Counted from the stretch's first letter, positions 36,501-46,083 are shown. The stretch is 64,000 nt of DNA from Apostichopus japonicus (GCF_037975245.1 NC_092578.1:10520359-10584358), one strand, 5' to 3'. Numbers and translations: made by a program. The notes: generated by a model from the letters alone, not told the origin.

Positions 36501-39126
36501 TCACATCACACTGCTAAGATCAAGTATGTTGTACACCTTCACTATACATTACGTCAGATTCATGGAGAAACTGCTCATGTGACATCATTGAAACCACAAT
36601 GCATTTTTGCATTCTGGTTTTTTTTTTTTACAACCAAAGTGGCCATTTGGTACCAGTGTGAATTGGCCCTGTTTAAGTGGCAAATTTATGTGTTGAATTA
36701 TAACACAGAAGATGTTTTTCCTCACAAATTGCTAGGTGGTAGGACTGACTAGCTGTTTAGTGGAAATGTGATTTCTGTAATCATGTGAAACCTCTTCAGC
36801 ACTATATCATAGAAACCAATTGATTGACACTTGGTATATTATCACAGAATGTTAGAAAGAGAGATATAACCGTTCATTGTTAATTGCTGCTAGTTGCATA
36901 AGTTGTTAACCTTTTGCTGTATTTCAGTACTTAAAAGATACTATATTGAACAGGAGGTTGATATTTACAGTAGCTTTATTATCTAATGATTGATTCATAG
37001 AATTAACTGCAAGTGTCCATCCTTTAATAGGCAGTTGTGTTAAGCATCAGATTGTGCATTAAGAGGGAATATAATGGAAAGGTGGTTCATCTAAAGTTCA
37101 TAGTTGTGTCAAATCAGTCATTTGGTGGCTGCCTGCCCACAGGGGTAGAACAGTTTGCTGAATATCATGTGAGTTTGCTAGAACTGCCAATATCCCCATT
37201 GATGAGCCTTTTCCACAAATTTAGCCATGCATCCCCTAGGGTTGCCCTCTGTACTCCATGCATATCAGCTTAACACTTGCCTTCCGTCACCTATAAGTTA
37301 TTTCTGTGATTTTTGGGATAGTCACTGCTCAACCCTGTTTCCCACTATTTTTCAAAGTAGGCATTGAACATGCATAGTGTGGGAACAAATGAGGTATTTG
37401 GTCCAGGTCCTGCTTTAGGGCAGTAATGGGATTAAATGGTGTAACTCAGTGGGTAACACCTTCAGAATATTTGGCATAGTAGCACTTGTCATGTCAAATG
37501 TTTGCTGTAACGTGAAATTTAACAAATCTGTGAAATTGGAAAAGAGCAAATAAACTTATGGCTAGAACAGGATCAAACATTAGGGGTACTTGCCGTGTGC
37601 TCTACCATCTCAGCTATCCAGCCCTAGCAATTTCGTTTGCCATATCTTTGCTAACTTTCTTTGCTGTATTCCATTTTGTGGATATTTTTTCATGCAGTGT
37701 GCCATTGTTCATGTACTTATATATACATGTAGTTTAATATAAAGACTAATAGATTAGTTAGTTCCTCAAATGCAACACAAGCCTCAATGGGATGATTTTT
37801 ATTACCACCTACAACATTGTTTACAATGAAGTATGAATTTGTTAAGTAAAAATGGTGTTTAATGTCATCGAAGGATGCCATGTTGCCCAAAAGAACATGT
37901 TTGGAGTTATTAGAATTTATTAGAATTAAGGCCTTCACTCATCATCACTTTAGCCTTAAAGGAGCATTGCGGAGATACAAAATATTTAACACTGAATATC
38001 TCAAAAGCAAAACAGCAATTGAAACATTACCAAGTCCAAACACTTGCTTGTGTTTGGTTTCTTGCTGCAAATGTCTATATTTCAAAAGTTCACCCAGAAG
38101 GACTCAAAGACCGCCACAGGGTTGTTACATAATAACCAGTGCCTATAGACGCTCCTTATGAAAGAAACTAAAACATACCAGTGACAAATTCCAACCAATT
38201 TGCACATCTACTGTTGTAGGGAATATTCACAATCACAAGCAACTAACTAAGAACAATTCCTAAAGTCAATGGGTTGAGCAACTGCAGCATTGCTGCTCTA
38301 GTTACAAAAATATTATGGAGTCAAATCTACTTGTGAGCAGTTTTAAGTGTGCACTGTAATGAACATTACATTTTATTTGGCTGAAAATAGTATTTAAAGC
38401 AGATTTGCTCTTTTTTTACTTTGGTAAAACTTATCAGTAAACATTGATGGTTGATGATGTATTATAGGTCGACTTCCATCAGCTTCTGTTTTCATATATG
38501 ATTTACAAATAAAATAAAAAGAAAATGCAAAAGATACTAATCCCTCACCCTACAAAATGATGAGTAGCCTAGCAATACTACACATGAAATGTCAAACGAC
38601 AAAAGAAAATCCCTGAAAGTTTATCATTTATTATGCAATGGTAACCTACAGTAGGTTGTGGTTAACTACCCTTTATTTGGGATCCTCTATGTTGTAAATT
38701 GTCAGTTTACATTTAGTAAGAATTTAAGGAACAATCTGAAAGGTGGTTATAGATAACGTGTATGCTGGTCATCCTCCTGCCCATGAGTTGTAGTGTGTGA
38801 AGGTTGTAGTGCTTGCATCTAAACAGATCCAGCATTGTATATGCTTATACAAAGCTGACCATTAGTTTACTGTGAGGTCAGCACCATTAGTTTACTGTGA
38901 GGTCAGCACCATTTGTGCTCTAGTAAACATTTTTTAAATTTTATTGCATTAATTTTATTTTTCTATTTCTTTTTCTACTTTCTGTTTCTATATGGACATT
39001 TAATATACCTCTAAAAATTTTGTTTTTGTTGTACACAGAGGGTTCTATCTACCTTGGTTTGATCTAGCTCAGAAGGAGAGAGATGAAACAAGAAGACAGA
39101 CCAGAAGTAGAGCATCAAAGAAGTGA
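16189..39126 (+). CDS. msl1: MSL1, scaffold of the male-specific lethal histone acetyltransferase complex
   Basis: Eight coding exons (16189-16659, 20874-20992, 24113-24321, 25731-25889, 32792-32847, 34105-34294, 34817-34889, 39039-39126) join in frame to 454 residues, with GT-AG introns throughout. Residues about 115-175 form a coiled coil (LRSLSVLHLDVIDQQHRQL, then LEQRLERMQRR), the MSL1 region that dimerises and binds MSL2. Residues 198-320 are charged and Lys-rich. Residues about 320-435 form the PEHE domain: VPSWR, KRKRWDAQRIRELR, PVIAFGALVPK, LPWFDL. Family knowledge: the PEHE domain binds MOF and MSL3 in the nucleus, and the complex acetylates H4K16. KANSL1 also has a PEHE domain, but the coiled coil and small size favour MSL1. 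Human MSL1 is longer (about 614 residues). The start is uncertain: Mets at 16189, 16249 and 16357 are in frame, and 16357 has the best Kozak context (AACATGG), giving 398 residues. Confidence 0.9.
16840..16890 (+). repeat. GGTCA-family fragment in msl1 intron 1
   Basis: A short piece with AAGGTCAGCAGAGGTCAAA, the same tail block seen near 23095 and 39500. Confidence 0.45.
20050..20515 (+). repeat. GGTCA-family repeat with leader, msl1 intron 1
   Basis: The family leader (CTATGCAGTCA, TG-rich run, ATGACACCCTAGCTTGTTTA) is followed by three units with GATATCTCAA, CATATTTGGCATGTG and GGTGGAGGTCA. A perfect AGGTCA-A-AGGTCA direct repeat lies at 20205-20217. The array ends about 360 bp before msl1 exon 2. 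Confidence 0.7.
20874..20992 (+). CDS. msl1: msl1 exon 2 (second half of coiled coil)
   Basis: The acceptor TTTGCTCAG is followed by LEQRLERMQRRTSLAEKAV and a polar linker. It continues the heptad pattern of exon 1. The donor AAAAG/GTTTTT is weak but restores an Arg codon with exon 3. Confidence 0.87.
21292..22835. mobile_element. hAT-like TIR element, 1.5 kb, in msl1 intron 2
   Basis: The ends are 13-bp perfect inverted repeats TAAGCTTGCACGG / CCGTGCAAGCTTA, with a perfect 8-bp target duplication ACTGAAAG (21284-21291 and 22836-22843). Just inside both ends lie AAACCGG / ACCGTTTT tracts. The interior is long for a MITE and holds one 60-codon frame (21888-22070, MPAFASDIVQLVLESVDSKF at its start) that I do not recognise. 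It could be a decayed transposase piece or captured sequence. It is otherwise non-coding. Confidence 0.88.
23080..23290 (+). repeat. GGTCA-family units, msl1 intron 2
   Basis: Two diverged units with GAGGTCAGCAGAGGTCAAAG, a GGATGGATTTCATATTTGG block and AACCTTGTAAGCACAAGAACT. They are in the same orientation as the other copies in this gene. Confidence 0.5.
24113..24321 (+). CDS. msl1: msl1 exon 3 (basic linker)
   Basis: The acceptor TGTGTTCCACAG precedes a Ser/Lys/Arg-rich segment with RRRSKQRKEE, a plausible nuclear localisation signal. The donor is GAGG/GTAATA at 24321. It leaves phase 1, which joins to exon 4 as a Glu codon. Confidence 0.87.
25731..25889 (+). CDS. msl1: msl1 exon 4 (LEDRFLFTDVLYPTL segment)
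   Basis: The acceptor TTTACCCTGTAG precedes a charged run and then LRLEDRFLFTDVLYPTLQDL, a likely conserved short motif before the PEHE domain. The donor GAAG/GTATGA at 25889 leaves phase 1. The following intron (25890-32791) holds the DIRS-type element. Confidence 0.87.
26057..26196 (+). repeat. DIRS left inverted terminal repeat
   Basis: It begins TATTTACTTCGCTCCTCGC. From 26074 it is the complement of 32314-32436 over 123 bp. Its first 47 bp are copied in reverse complement at 31758-31804. Confidence 0.9.
26780..28260 (+). pseudogene. Gag-like ORF remnant of the DIRS element
   Basis: An ATG at about 26780 starts a 38-codon frame containing CPKCRTYTRRDPRLVC, a Cys-x2-Cys motif typical of the N-terminus of DIRS gag proteins, and stops at TAG (about 26895). 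Downstream sequence to 28260 is very Arg/Ser/Gly/Pro-rich (for example GRSKAPAKKRPLEK) in shifting frames. It is broken by an in-frame stop, a 146-bp duplication, and a run of about 26 A at 27505. It has no intact protein. Confidence 0.6.
27088..27379 (+). repeat. Tandem duplication, 2 x 146 bp, in the gag-like region
   Basis: Copies at 27088-27233 and 27234-27379 are identical by eye over most of their length. The unit is not a multiple of three, so the second copy is read in another frame. Confidence 0.9.
29441..29705 (+). mobile_element. tRNA-derived SINE, copy 1 (inside the DIRS element)
   Basis: The head has an A box (TTAGCTCAGTGGTTAAACC) and a B box (GGTTCAAGTCACC). A shared body follows: AAGATTAATGTATG, GTCCAGTTACAG, GACTGACTTTGGTCAGCTTG, GGCTTTGATAAGCCAATGAG, GCAGGATGATCTAAA, then an ATACA-type tail. 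The same parts are found in order at 52879-53125, and the 3' part again at 58104. Confidence 0.85.
29795..30045 (+). mobile_element. Second SINE-like repeat type
   Basis: A degenerate tRNA-like head (GTGGTCAAGCAGTGTAGGCA, then GCAGGTTTTAGTCCTGGCC) is followed by TTTCCTTGGGCAAGGCACTT. The latter is a motif I recognise from conserved SINE bodies in several marine invertebrates. The tail is AT-rich (ATTATTATTAATATT). The exact family is not assigned. Confidence 0.6.
30400..30700 (+). pseudogene. RNase H-like remnant of the DIRS element
   Basis: LITILSDNTMVVAY (from about 30418) continues after a frameshift as YINRQGGTRAERLCRLAWE and ARKESVRADALPRG. This matches the RNase H domain that follows the reverse transcriptase in DIRS and Ngaro elements (SDNTTVVAYINKQGGT pattern and the later ADxLSR motif). 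The frame is broken at least once. The DPDE segment and the following GIPLIDLLTTKGNNGLPIFC lead into the next module. Confidence 0.75.
30799..31757 (+). pseudogene. Tyrosine recombinase remnant of the DIRS element
   Basis: A linker (SSPPFGMISQILRKIRSSKG) is followed by ANRRPRVRQLAPSAGLSAVL, LAALTKKTLFVIAVASA, then CPVRALKWYLNRTEKLR, SRWLVEMIR and finally AAWKTPTTFVACYLPDTLHA. These match, in order, the DIRS-type tyrosine recombinase blocks, including the C-terminal Tyr in the CYL motif. The reading frame changes several times, and a TGA at 31181 falls in the ASxRRSEL block that carries the first catalytic Arg. It cannot be functional. Confidence 0.78.
31758..31856 (+). repeat. DIRS internal complementary region
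   Basis: Two back-to-back segments meet at about 31804: the complement of the left end (47 bp) and the complement of the right end (53 bp). This is the junction expected if the two ends abut in a circular intermediate. It overlaps the 3' end of the recombinase remnant. Confidence 0.9.
32314..32475 (+). repeat. DIRS right inverted terminal repeat
   Basis: It is the complement of the left repeat up to 32436, followed by a 39-bp unique outer end ending AAGTTTTGGAAT. The outer 53 bp are copied in reverse complement at 31804-31856. Confidence 0.9.
32792..32847 (+). CDS. msl1: msl1 exon 5 (start of PEHE domain, VPSWR)
   Basis: A 56-bp exon follows the acceptor TTTTTCCTTAG. The split codon gives Val, producing VPSWR, a hallmark of the PEHE N-terminus. 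The donor GAG/GTAAGA at 32847 leaves phase 0. It is too short to appear as an open frame. Confidence 0.88.
34105..34294 (+). CDS. msl1: msl1 exon 6 (PEHE core)
   Basis: The acceptor TTATTGAACCAG precedes DYDRRHSKMELEEKKRKRWD and AQRIRELR, the most conserved PEHE stretch, known from family structures to contact MOF. The exon ends at AYxPEPND-like YSPEPND. The donor GATA/GTAAGT at 34294 leaves phase 1. Confidence 0.92.
34817..34889 (+). CDS. msl1: msl1 exon 7 (PVIAFG motif)
   Basis: The acceptor TTTAATAACAG precedes IEVSESIPVIAFGALVPKPK, matching the PEHE LPVVAFG motif. The donor CAC/GTAAGT at 34889 leaves phase 2. Confidence 0.9.
35720..36622 (+). repeat. GGTCA-family composite repeat, copy A (msl1 intron 7)
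   Basis: The leader (GTGTGTGTGCTTTTGTGACG, CCCAGCTTGTTAACATGATA) is followed by about five units, each with ATATCTCAAGAAGGGAA, CATATTTGGT, GTACCACATTGAGTA, AAGAAGCCTATTG and GGAGGTCAAAGGTCA-type blocks. The end has AACACACCTTCCTGAACATA, AAGATCAAGTATGTTGTACA and CAATGCATTTTTGCATTCTGG. The whole order recurs at 44925-46083. Confidence 0.8.
37560..37623 (-). ncRNA. Degenerate tRNA-like sequence
   Basis: On the minus strand, GGCTGGATAGCTGAGATGG resembles an A box and TTTGATCCTGTTCTAGCC a B box with acceptor end. The seven-pair acceptor stem is intact, but the anticodon arm does not fold and the length is short (64 nt). It is probably a tRNA pseudogene or SINE head, not a tRNA gene. Confidence 0.45.
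39039..39126 (+). CDS. msl1: msl1 exon 8 (LPWFDL and C-terminus)
   Basis: The acceptor TTTTGTTGTACACAG precedes FYLPWFDLAQKERDETRR and a basic tail ending ASKK, TGA at 39124-39126. LPWFD corresponds to the conserved end of the PEHE domain. The polyadenylation site was not located with confidence. Confidence 0.9.
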
Positions 39127-39289
39127 AGACTTGACTGTTCTGTGTTGCTAGAGTAGTTATTAGTGCATTCTATGATATGTGGCAGGAAGGTATCCAGTAT
39201 GGAGTTGTAATGGCTTGTTACTAACATGTATTTACAAAGTAAGAATTGTTACAACCATGACACCGTTTTTTATTCCTGGCAGAAGGCAA

Positions 39290-40060
39290 CTGGAATCTAT
39301 GCGATGGTCATAAAGTATGTATGTGTTTTATGTAAGATGCCTTGGATGGCATGCACTGTAACTGAAAAAGTAGTTGAAGAATAGTCAGTAGAAGAACCCT
39401 TTTGTTTTTTGGAGGTAGAACTAAGATTTTCATACTTGGCATGTGGATCCACCTTGATTAATACATAAACATTAATACAGTTTGTAGAGGTCAACAGCCA
39501 TTTGAGGTCACCAGAGGTAAAGTCCGAGAACCTTGTAAACACTATAACTCAAATGTACATGTCACTTCATACATGGCATGTGGATCAAGGGTTGTGAGTA
39601 GGACCTTATTCTTTTCTGTGGAGGGCAAAAGTTATATGTGGTCAAAGTCTTAATATCTTGTACAGTGAATACAATAACTTCAAAAAAAACTTTGATGAAC
39701 TGCATACTTGGATGCACCTTAATCAATGCAAGAAACCTATTTGTGTTTTTGTAGAGGTCAAATGCCATTAATGATCACTTGAGGTTGAAGTCTGACAACC
39801 TTGTAAACATGATAACTTCCAGAGTTTGGATGAACTTCATACTTGGCCTGTGGTTACACCTTAGCCAGTGCATTGAACTTAATGTTTTTATTGAAATTGT
39901 AGTCATTACAGTCCAGATGAGGTCAAAGTTTGAAAACTTTGTAACATGATTTATTCCCATCATAAGGCTTGGATGACTTCACATGTAATTTTATGAGTAC
40001 ATGATCTATAAAGTTTTGTGGGGAGGTCAGAGGGAAATTGAGTTCAAAACGTGTAAATCT
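39290..40060 (+). repeat. Degenerate GGTCA-family array downstream of msl1
   Basis: About five units with GAGGTCACCAGAGGTAAAG, CCTTGTAAACAC.ATAACTC, CTTCATACTTGGCATGTGG and CTGTGGAGG. They are more diverged than the 44.9 kb array. The first unit begins about 170 bp after the msl1 stop, so part may lie in the 3' UTR. Confidence 0.6.
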
Positions 40061-40339
40061 TGTATGCTGTGTTACGTTAAATGTCACATACACTTTGCAA
40101 GGTCACTAAGTATCTTGTCTGTGTGATTGGTTGCTTACCTTGTTCAAGAAGGAGTAACATATGTAGTCAAGTTGTGTATGTGTTTGATGCTAGCTTGTAT
40201 ATCTCAAAGATAGCAAACATCACATTCTTGACATGTGGCTTATGTATTATGAGCACAGGAAACACATTTTGGGGCATTGAAGAGTTTATCTGAGACAGGA
40301 AGAGGTGGAATGTGGAAATCATTCAAGTCAAAAGTATAC

Positions 40340-41010
40340 CAACCTTTTATCAACATCTCTTCAACCATATATCCGATTTAGTTCATTCTTGGTATGGTGA
40401 TGTAACTACATGTTCATGTTCTTTGCAACAACAACTTTTACCTTTAATATTCATGGCGGGTTGGGCTTAATGGGAAATCATCAAAAATAGCTTGAAAACA
40501 CGAACACAAGTTGAATAAATGTCATACTTGGTAGATAGATGTCCTATGATGAGTAGATGTGCACTATTGTTTTTGGTTCTTATATTAATGGTGGGCAGGA
40601 CTTACCATAAAGATTTAAAATGTCAATATCTCTGCAACTGTATGTCCTATTTAGTTTGTACTTTGTATGGTGATGTAACTACATTGTATATGCATGTTCT
40701 TTGCAACAACAATTTTTATCTCATTAAGATTCATGAGTGAGTGGGGCTTGATTGGAAATTGTCAGCTTGTAAACATTAAATAATAACAAACACAAGTTGA
40801 ATCAATATGATATTTGGTAGATATATGCCCCATGAGCAGTAGATGTGCCCTATTGTGGTGGTTCTCATCTCATGAATATTAATGAGTGGGTGGGGCTTAA
40901 TGTAAAATTTGGTTCAGTCTGATGTGGTGATGTTGGTACATAATAAGCAGATTTTCATGTCACGTCTCCAACTTTATGTCATTAATATTCATGAATTTTA
41001 AACAATGGCT
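40340..41010 (+). repeat. Tandem repeat, period about 275 bp
   Basis: Two clear copies and one decayed copy share TATGGTGATGTAACTACAT, TTCTTTGCAACAACAA, ACACAAGTTGAAT, TTGGTAGATA and GTAGATGTGC..TATTG. Each carries an ATTAATATTCATGA-type palindrome and a GGGTGGGGCTTAATG block. It has no coding content. Confidence 0.6.
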
Positions 41011-42082
41011 TTTTAACACAAGACAAGAACCAAATGTTCCATGATTTTCATCCTTGGCACATAAGGTCTGTCACTCTACATTCATACAACCAACCGTGTT
41101 GTTTTTTGTGTGCATATCATTAATATCAATCAGATACCTCTGAAATAGTATATCTAATAAGCTTAATACATGTACTTGCATCATACAATGTAAGTACATA
41201 GACAGATGCTTATGAGATCATAAAAGTTGACCTCATTCATATTCATGCATGTACCTGTTTTTATACGGTGTCTCTAAAAAGACTTTGTCAACATGATAAC
41301 TGATTCCTGGTACCTTCCTTTATATGTTGCCTCATTAGTCAATAGATAATACTCTTCATTTTTGTGTGCACAAGTTCATGAATATTAACATATATGGCTT
41401 ACCACACTATGAATATGCTTTCATAACCACTAAATGTTTTTGTTTTCTGGTTTCATCTCTGGCTTGCATTATTATCTCTGAATTGTTAGCTATAATGGTA
41501 TGTCTCTGATATAATTTGTCCTTTCCTCATCAATGACTAGTCACAAACTGTTAAAGACCATATTCTGGTTTTAATGCCTAACTGCATAGCAAAATAAGAT
41601 TACATGTTCAGTTTCTACCAAGTAAGTAGATGCATACTGCTAACTATGCATTTTAGTGTGGCATATTTTGCATATTCAAAATGCATAAAAGTTTTTTGAG
41701 AAAATTAGGGGACAGGTCAGCTTAATCTGTAATGTCTTCTGCAAGTGTCACTTCAAAGTGATGAATGAGCGACACTAAATCTTTGTCAGGCAATTGTTTG
41801 CTGTTGTATAAAACATCCAGTAACAATTTTGATAAACTGATAGCAAAGTTGGACCATTTCAAGCAAAGGTGTTTCTTGATTATCATTGCTGGGATTTGTG
41901 AAATGCATGTAAGTCATGTCTCTTCTAGAACATATTGTAGACTTCATGATGCAGCAGTTACACAATCCTAGCACATCTCTATCTCAAAGGATGAGAGCTG
42001 TTTTCATGTTTAATCTCTTTTTTAAACTTGAATACTGTGGTTGTAAGAGTAGATTCAATCCACTGGTATATGTACTTCTATA

Positions 42083-42086
<4 letters not shown>

Positions 42087-42115
<29 letters not shown>
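42087..42115. repeat. (TA)n microsatellite
   Basis: A short alternating TA tract. Confidence 0.9.
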
Positions 42116-42117
<2 letters not shown>

Positions 42118-42324
42118 TTGTTTTCTGGTGTGTTTGTCTTTATTAATTTAATACATGTCTGTCATACCACTTGCTACACATTGCCTGTAAAAAGTGGTAA
42201 TTCTGTGTATATTGTCAAAATAAAAATGCATCAGGGGTGCACTCTGTACAATCATAACACTTGCGTAATACACTCTCATTGACAGTTATACAAAGCCATA
42301 TAGTTATGCATTCACACCAGTATA

Positions 42325-42425
42325 ATCACTGTGTGGATCTGTGGTACGGCCTTCGGTCTGTGACACCAAGGTCTGGTGTTCGATTCCTACCTTTGCGTCC
42401 CAAAAGGACAAAACTGGTCATGAAG
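42325..42425 (+). mobile_element. tRNA-like SINE head, third type
   Basis: TGTGGATCTGTGGTACGG (A-box-like) and GGTGTTCGATTCCTACC (B-box-like) are about 35 nt apart, with TTTGCGTCCCAAAAGG following. The anticodon arm is not convincing. The AT microsatellites start about 170 bp downstream. Confidence 0.45.
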
Positions 42426-42579
42426 TGGAATTTTTTCTGGTGTGTTTGGTAACTGCAGAAAACAAACAAACTTCGTACATACGTCTTCAGGGGACCACTT
42501 CCAAACCAGATACTACAACCACACCAAATTCTTTAGAAACCAGAGATATGAAATACAAACCAAATTGTTACACCATGTA

Positions 42580-42671
42580 TAAGTATGTATGTATATGTAT
42601 TCATATATGTATTTGTATGTATGTTTTTATATGTATATATATATATATATAAGTATGTTTCTATATGTATA

Positions 42672-42721
<50 letters not shown>

Positions 42722-42951
42722 ATTGAAATCGTAGTGAGAAAATCTGAGCTGATTGTATGTCCACTGTATGCGTTTGTCACCTGTATCGAACAATACTAGT
42801 TCTGTTTTGGTGACATATTTGCCTTGCTCTAGAAATCAAACATGGTGCTAACCAACTCAAAATCATTTGTGATTCCTAAAGCCGGATTCTGAAAGAGATA
42901 CTTTGAACAGACTTTTGTTAATGAAATGGAGGTTAACGACAAGTTTATATA

Positions 42952-43012
<61 letters not shown>

Positions 43013-43040
43013 ATATATATATATACAGATATATATACTC
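42580..43040. repeat. AT/TATG microsatellite cluster
   Basis: Imperfect (TATG)n and (TA)n tracts at about 42580-42722 and 42947-43038. They explain the Ile-Tyr-rich open frames here. Confidence 0.9.
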
Positions 43041-43044
43041 AAAG

Positions 43045-44149
43045 ATTTTACTCTGAGCCGCCTCTCAAGCAATGTAACATCATGTTCAGGATTGGTTGAT
43101 GGCCATTGCCTCATTCCAGATGTAAGGAAATGTGAAGTCTTAACAGTTACTGTACTTGAATTGTAGCAAGTTGACCAATGTTCTATTCAGCCATCGTATG
43201 TAAATACTCTTGTGATGAAATTCACTTCATAGATTGCATTCAGATCAAGCCCTCTATTCAAGTAGTCATTGAGTTGTAGTAAAAGTGCAATTTTGATGGT
43301 ATTCAAAAATCCTACATTCTTTGGAATATATTACATAGTGTATTACAGACTGCATTGACATACTCAGGGTATGTTATATCGTTCATATTCAATGAAAGGA
43401 AGAGCTTGTAGAGGGAGAATGATAGTTGGAGTCATTTTCTATCTAGGATTGTAGAGGTGCTACTAACCATTGGCTGCTGGATTCTTGTGGCAAAACGTAG
43501 CCAGCCTATTTGCAAATATTTAGAGTGTATTTTGGTTCATAAATTTACCTGAAAGAACAATGTACAACATTAATGTATAGCTACAATCTACAACACTAAT
43601 GTGTAGCTATAATGTCAAAGCTAAAGCTATTACATCATGTTATCACCAACTTTGTACTTTTCTGGCCTTTGAGTGTTTAAAATTGCTATATTCCACCTGA
43701 CACAGAGGTGGTGAATTTTGTTGGTAATTTTTAAGTGGCCCAGCAAGTGTGTTGTGGTGTGTACTTTGCAAGGTTTGTCATGTGACAACCAAACATGCAT
43801 TATACTTAGCCTGATTGACTTTTTGTAAAATCAACATAGATATGTATAATTTAGTGAAAGGATACCATTTATGCTTGTTTGTACAGGATTCATTGTTAGC
43901 CACAGAACATACATCACTTGTAAATTTGTGATCTTTATTTTTGCCATAAAAACATTTCACTTTAAAATGCCTGTCCTGTCATATTTTAAGCTTTGGTCTG
44001 CCAAAGCCTTGTTCATTCTTTTATAAATATGACAAACCAATACGTATGCCAACAGTCTACACAAACATTTTGCACTAATGTGTAGTAAATGATCGCACAC
44101 AGATATGCTATGAAAGAACAAGGAATTTCAGAAAAGGCTTGAACTTCAG
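43045..44149. other. Intergenic DNA
   Basis: I see no gene, repeat or RNA signal that I can support here. Confidence 0.5.
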
Positions 44150-44510
44150 GGGCTTGACACCAGAAGGGTCCTGAGGTACACTCCAGAGAAATGTAAGTGT
44201 AATTCATCTTTCTGACATGTATTTGTGAGCCTCAAAGGCCAGCAAGAACTATCTGAAAGTGTTACAGCTTCTGGGGCATTCCCAGTTGTAATTATAAAGC
44301 AAGTTTCCCCTGTTGTTCTTTTTCGAAATTATGCTGAGCTAAATCAATAACATATCTTTGACCTGCCTATATCACATAGTACGTGTTCTCTAGCCCCCTT
44401 ACATTTCCCATGATGTACACTTTAAACAGGTCTGTTTGTGCACTTCAAAAGTGTTTCCTCCCCCAAAGTTTTTGCTTCCCCCATTGAACCTCACTTTCTG
44501 GTGCAACCAC
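44150..44510 (+). repeat. Dispersed repeat, copy 2
   Basis: This is the counterpart of 8100-8500. It shares ATGTAAGTGTAATTCAT, TCTGACATGTA, GTGTTACAGC, CCCCCTTACATTTCCC and ATGATGTACACTTT, then the CCCATTGAACCTCAC block at the end. Confidence 0.55.
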
Positions 44511-44924
44511 TGACCACACAATCATCAAGAAATACTTTTTTTCAAATTGGGCCCTTTGGAATGAACAATCCAAGTTTGATCATCCTTCAACCTGTTTGCT
44601 TCTAAAACATTAATCAAACCTATGCATGAGCAAATGTTTTGCCTCATTACAAAATAGTTGCGAAATTATTCAGTAAATTCTATCGTTACCTGAATACGAA
44701 GAAAATGAACCCGACATAGCACTTCTGTTGATCTAGAGATTGTTTCCAGTAAAGCAACTAATGACTTGTATGTACATTAAATGTATATTTTGCTGCTGAG
44801 ACAGACCAGAAGTTTATGACCGATACAACAAAATGCTGTGGGGCATAGTGATTGTGTGAAGCATCTAGCCTAGTTAACACTTATATTGGTTTTGATGATA
44901 ATCGAACCTATGCAGTCATGCTGT

Positions 44925-46083
44925 TGGAGTGGGTGTGTGTGCCTTTGTGACACCCAGCTTGTAAACATGATATCTCAAGAAGAGACCAACTTCATATTTG
45001 GTGTGTAGAAGTACCAGATTAAGTAGAAAAAGCCTGTTGTTTTGGTGGTCAAAGGTCATTTGGGGTCACCAGGGGTCAAATTGTGAAACTCTTGTAAAAT
45101 CAATATCTCAAAAAGGGAAGCTTGGGCAGACCTCATTTAATTTTTACAAGTACCACTTGGAGTACAAGAAGCTTATTGTTTTTGGTGGAGGTCAAAGGTC
45201 ATTTGGGGCCAAATTGTGAAAACGAGCACATGATATCTCAAGATGGGAAGCATGGGCAGACCTCATATTTGGTGTGTAGAAGTACCACATTGAGTACCAG
45301 AAGCCTATTGTTTTTGGTGGAGGTCAAAGTCATATGGGGTCACCAGGTGACAAATTGTGAAAACCTTGTGAACATGATATCTCAATGTTGAAAGCTTGGG
45401 CAGATCTCATACTTGATATGAAGGTGTATTACAGGTGAGTACAAGAAGCCTATTGATTTTCGTGGAGGTCAAAGGTCATTTGGGGGCAGCAGGTCAAATC
45501 TCAAAAGCCTAGTAAACATGATATTGTAAGAAGGGAACCTTTGACAAATCTCATATTTGGTTTGTAGATGTACAGCATCAAATTTAAGGAGCCTATTATT
45601 GCTTTTGGTGGAGGTCATTTGAAGTCAACTTATGCCATACATTTACTTTGCTCCCCTCTTACCGGTCTCTCGACACTAACACACCTTCCTAAACATAATA
45701 TTGCAAGGGAAGCTTGGCAGATCGCATATTTGGTATGTAATTGTACCACATTGAGTACAAAAAGCCTAATGTTGTGGGTGGTGGTCAATGGTCATTCAGT
45801 TCACCAGGGGTCAAATGGTAAAAACCATGTTTTACACAATATTTCAACAAGGACAGATGTCATATTTAGTATGTTGATGTATCAATCACATTTAGTACAA
45901 GAAGCCTGTTACTGATGTCAATGGTCATTTCAGGACAGCCTGTGCCATTGTGAATTTATTGTTTGTCACATCACTGCTTAGATCAAGTATGTTGTACACC
46001 CTCACTATACATTACATCGGATTCATGTAGAAAACTGCACATATTACATCTTTGAAACCGCAATGCATTTTTGCATTCTGGTT
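44925..46083 (+). repeat. GGTCA-family composite repeat, copy B
   Basis: The order is the same as copy A (35720-36622), with more internal units. Perfect AGGTCA-A-AGGTCA repeats lie at 45189-45201 and 45466-45478, and TGGTCA-A-AGGTCA at 45046-45058. GGGTCA-CCAG-GGGTCA lies near 45063-45080. The 3' end matches copy A through CAATGCATTTTTGCATTCTGG. Confidence 0.82.
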
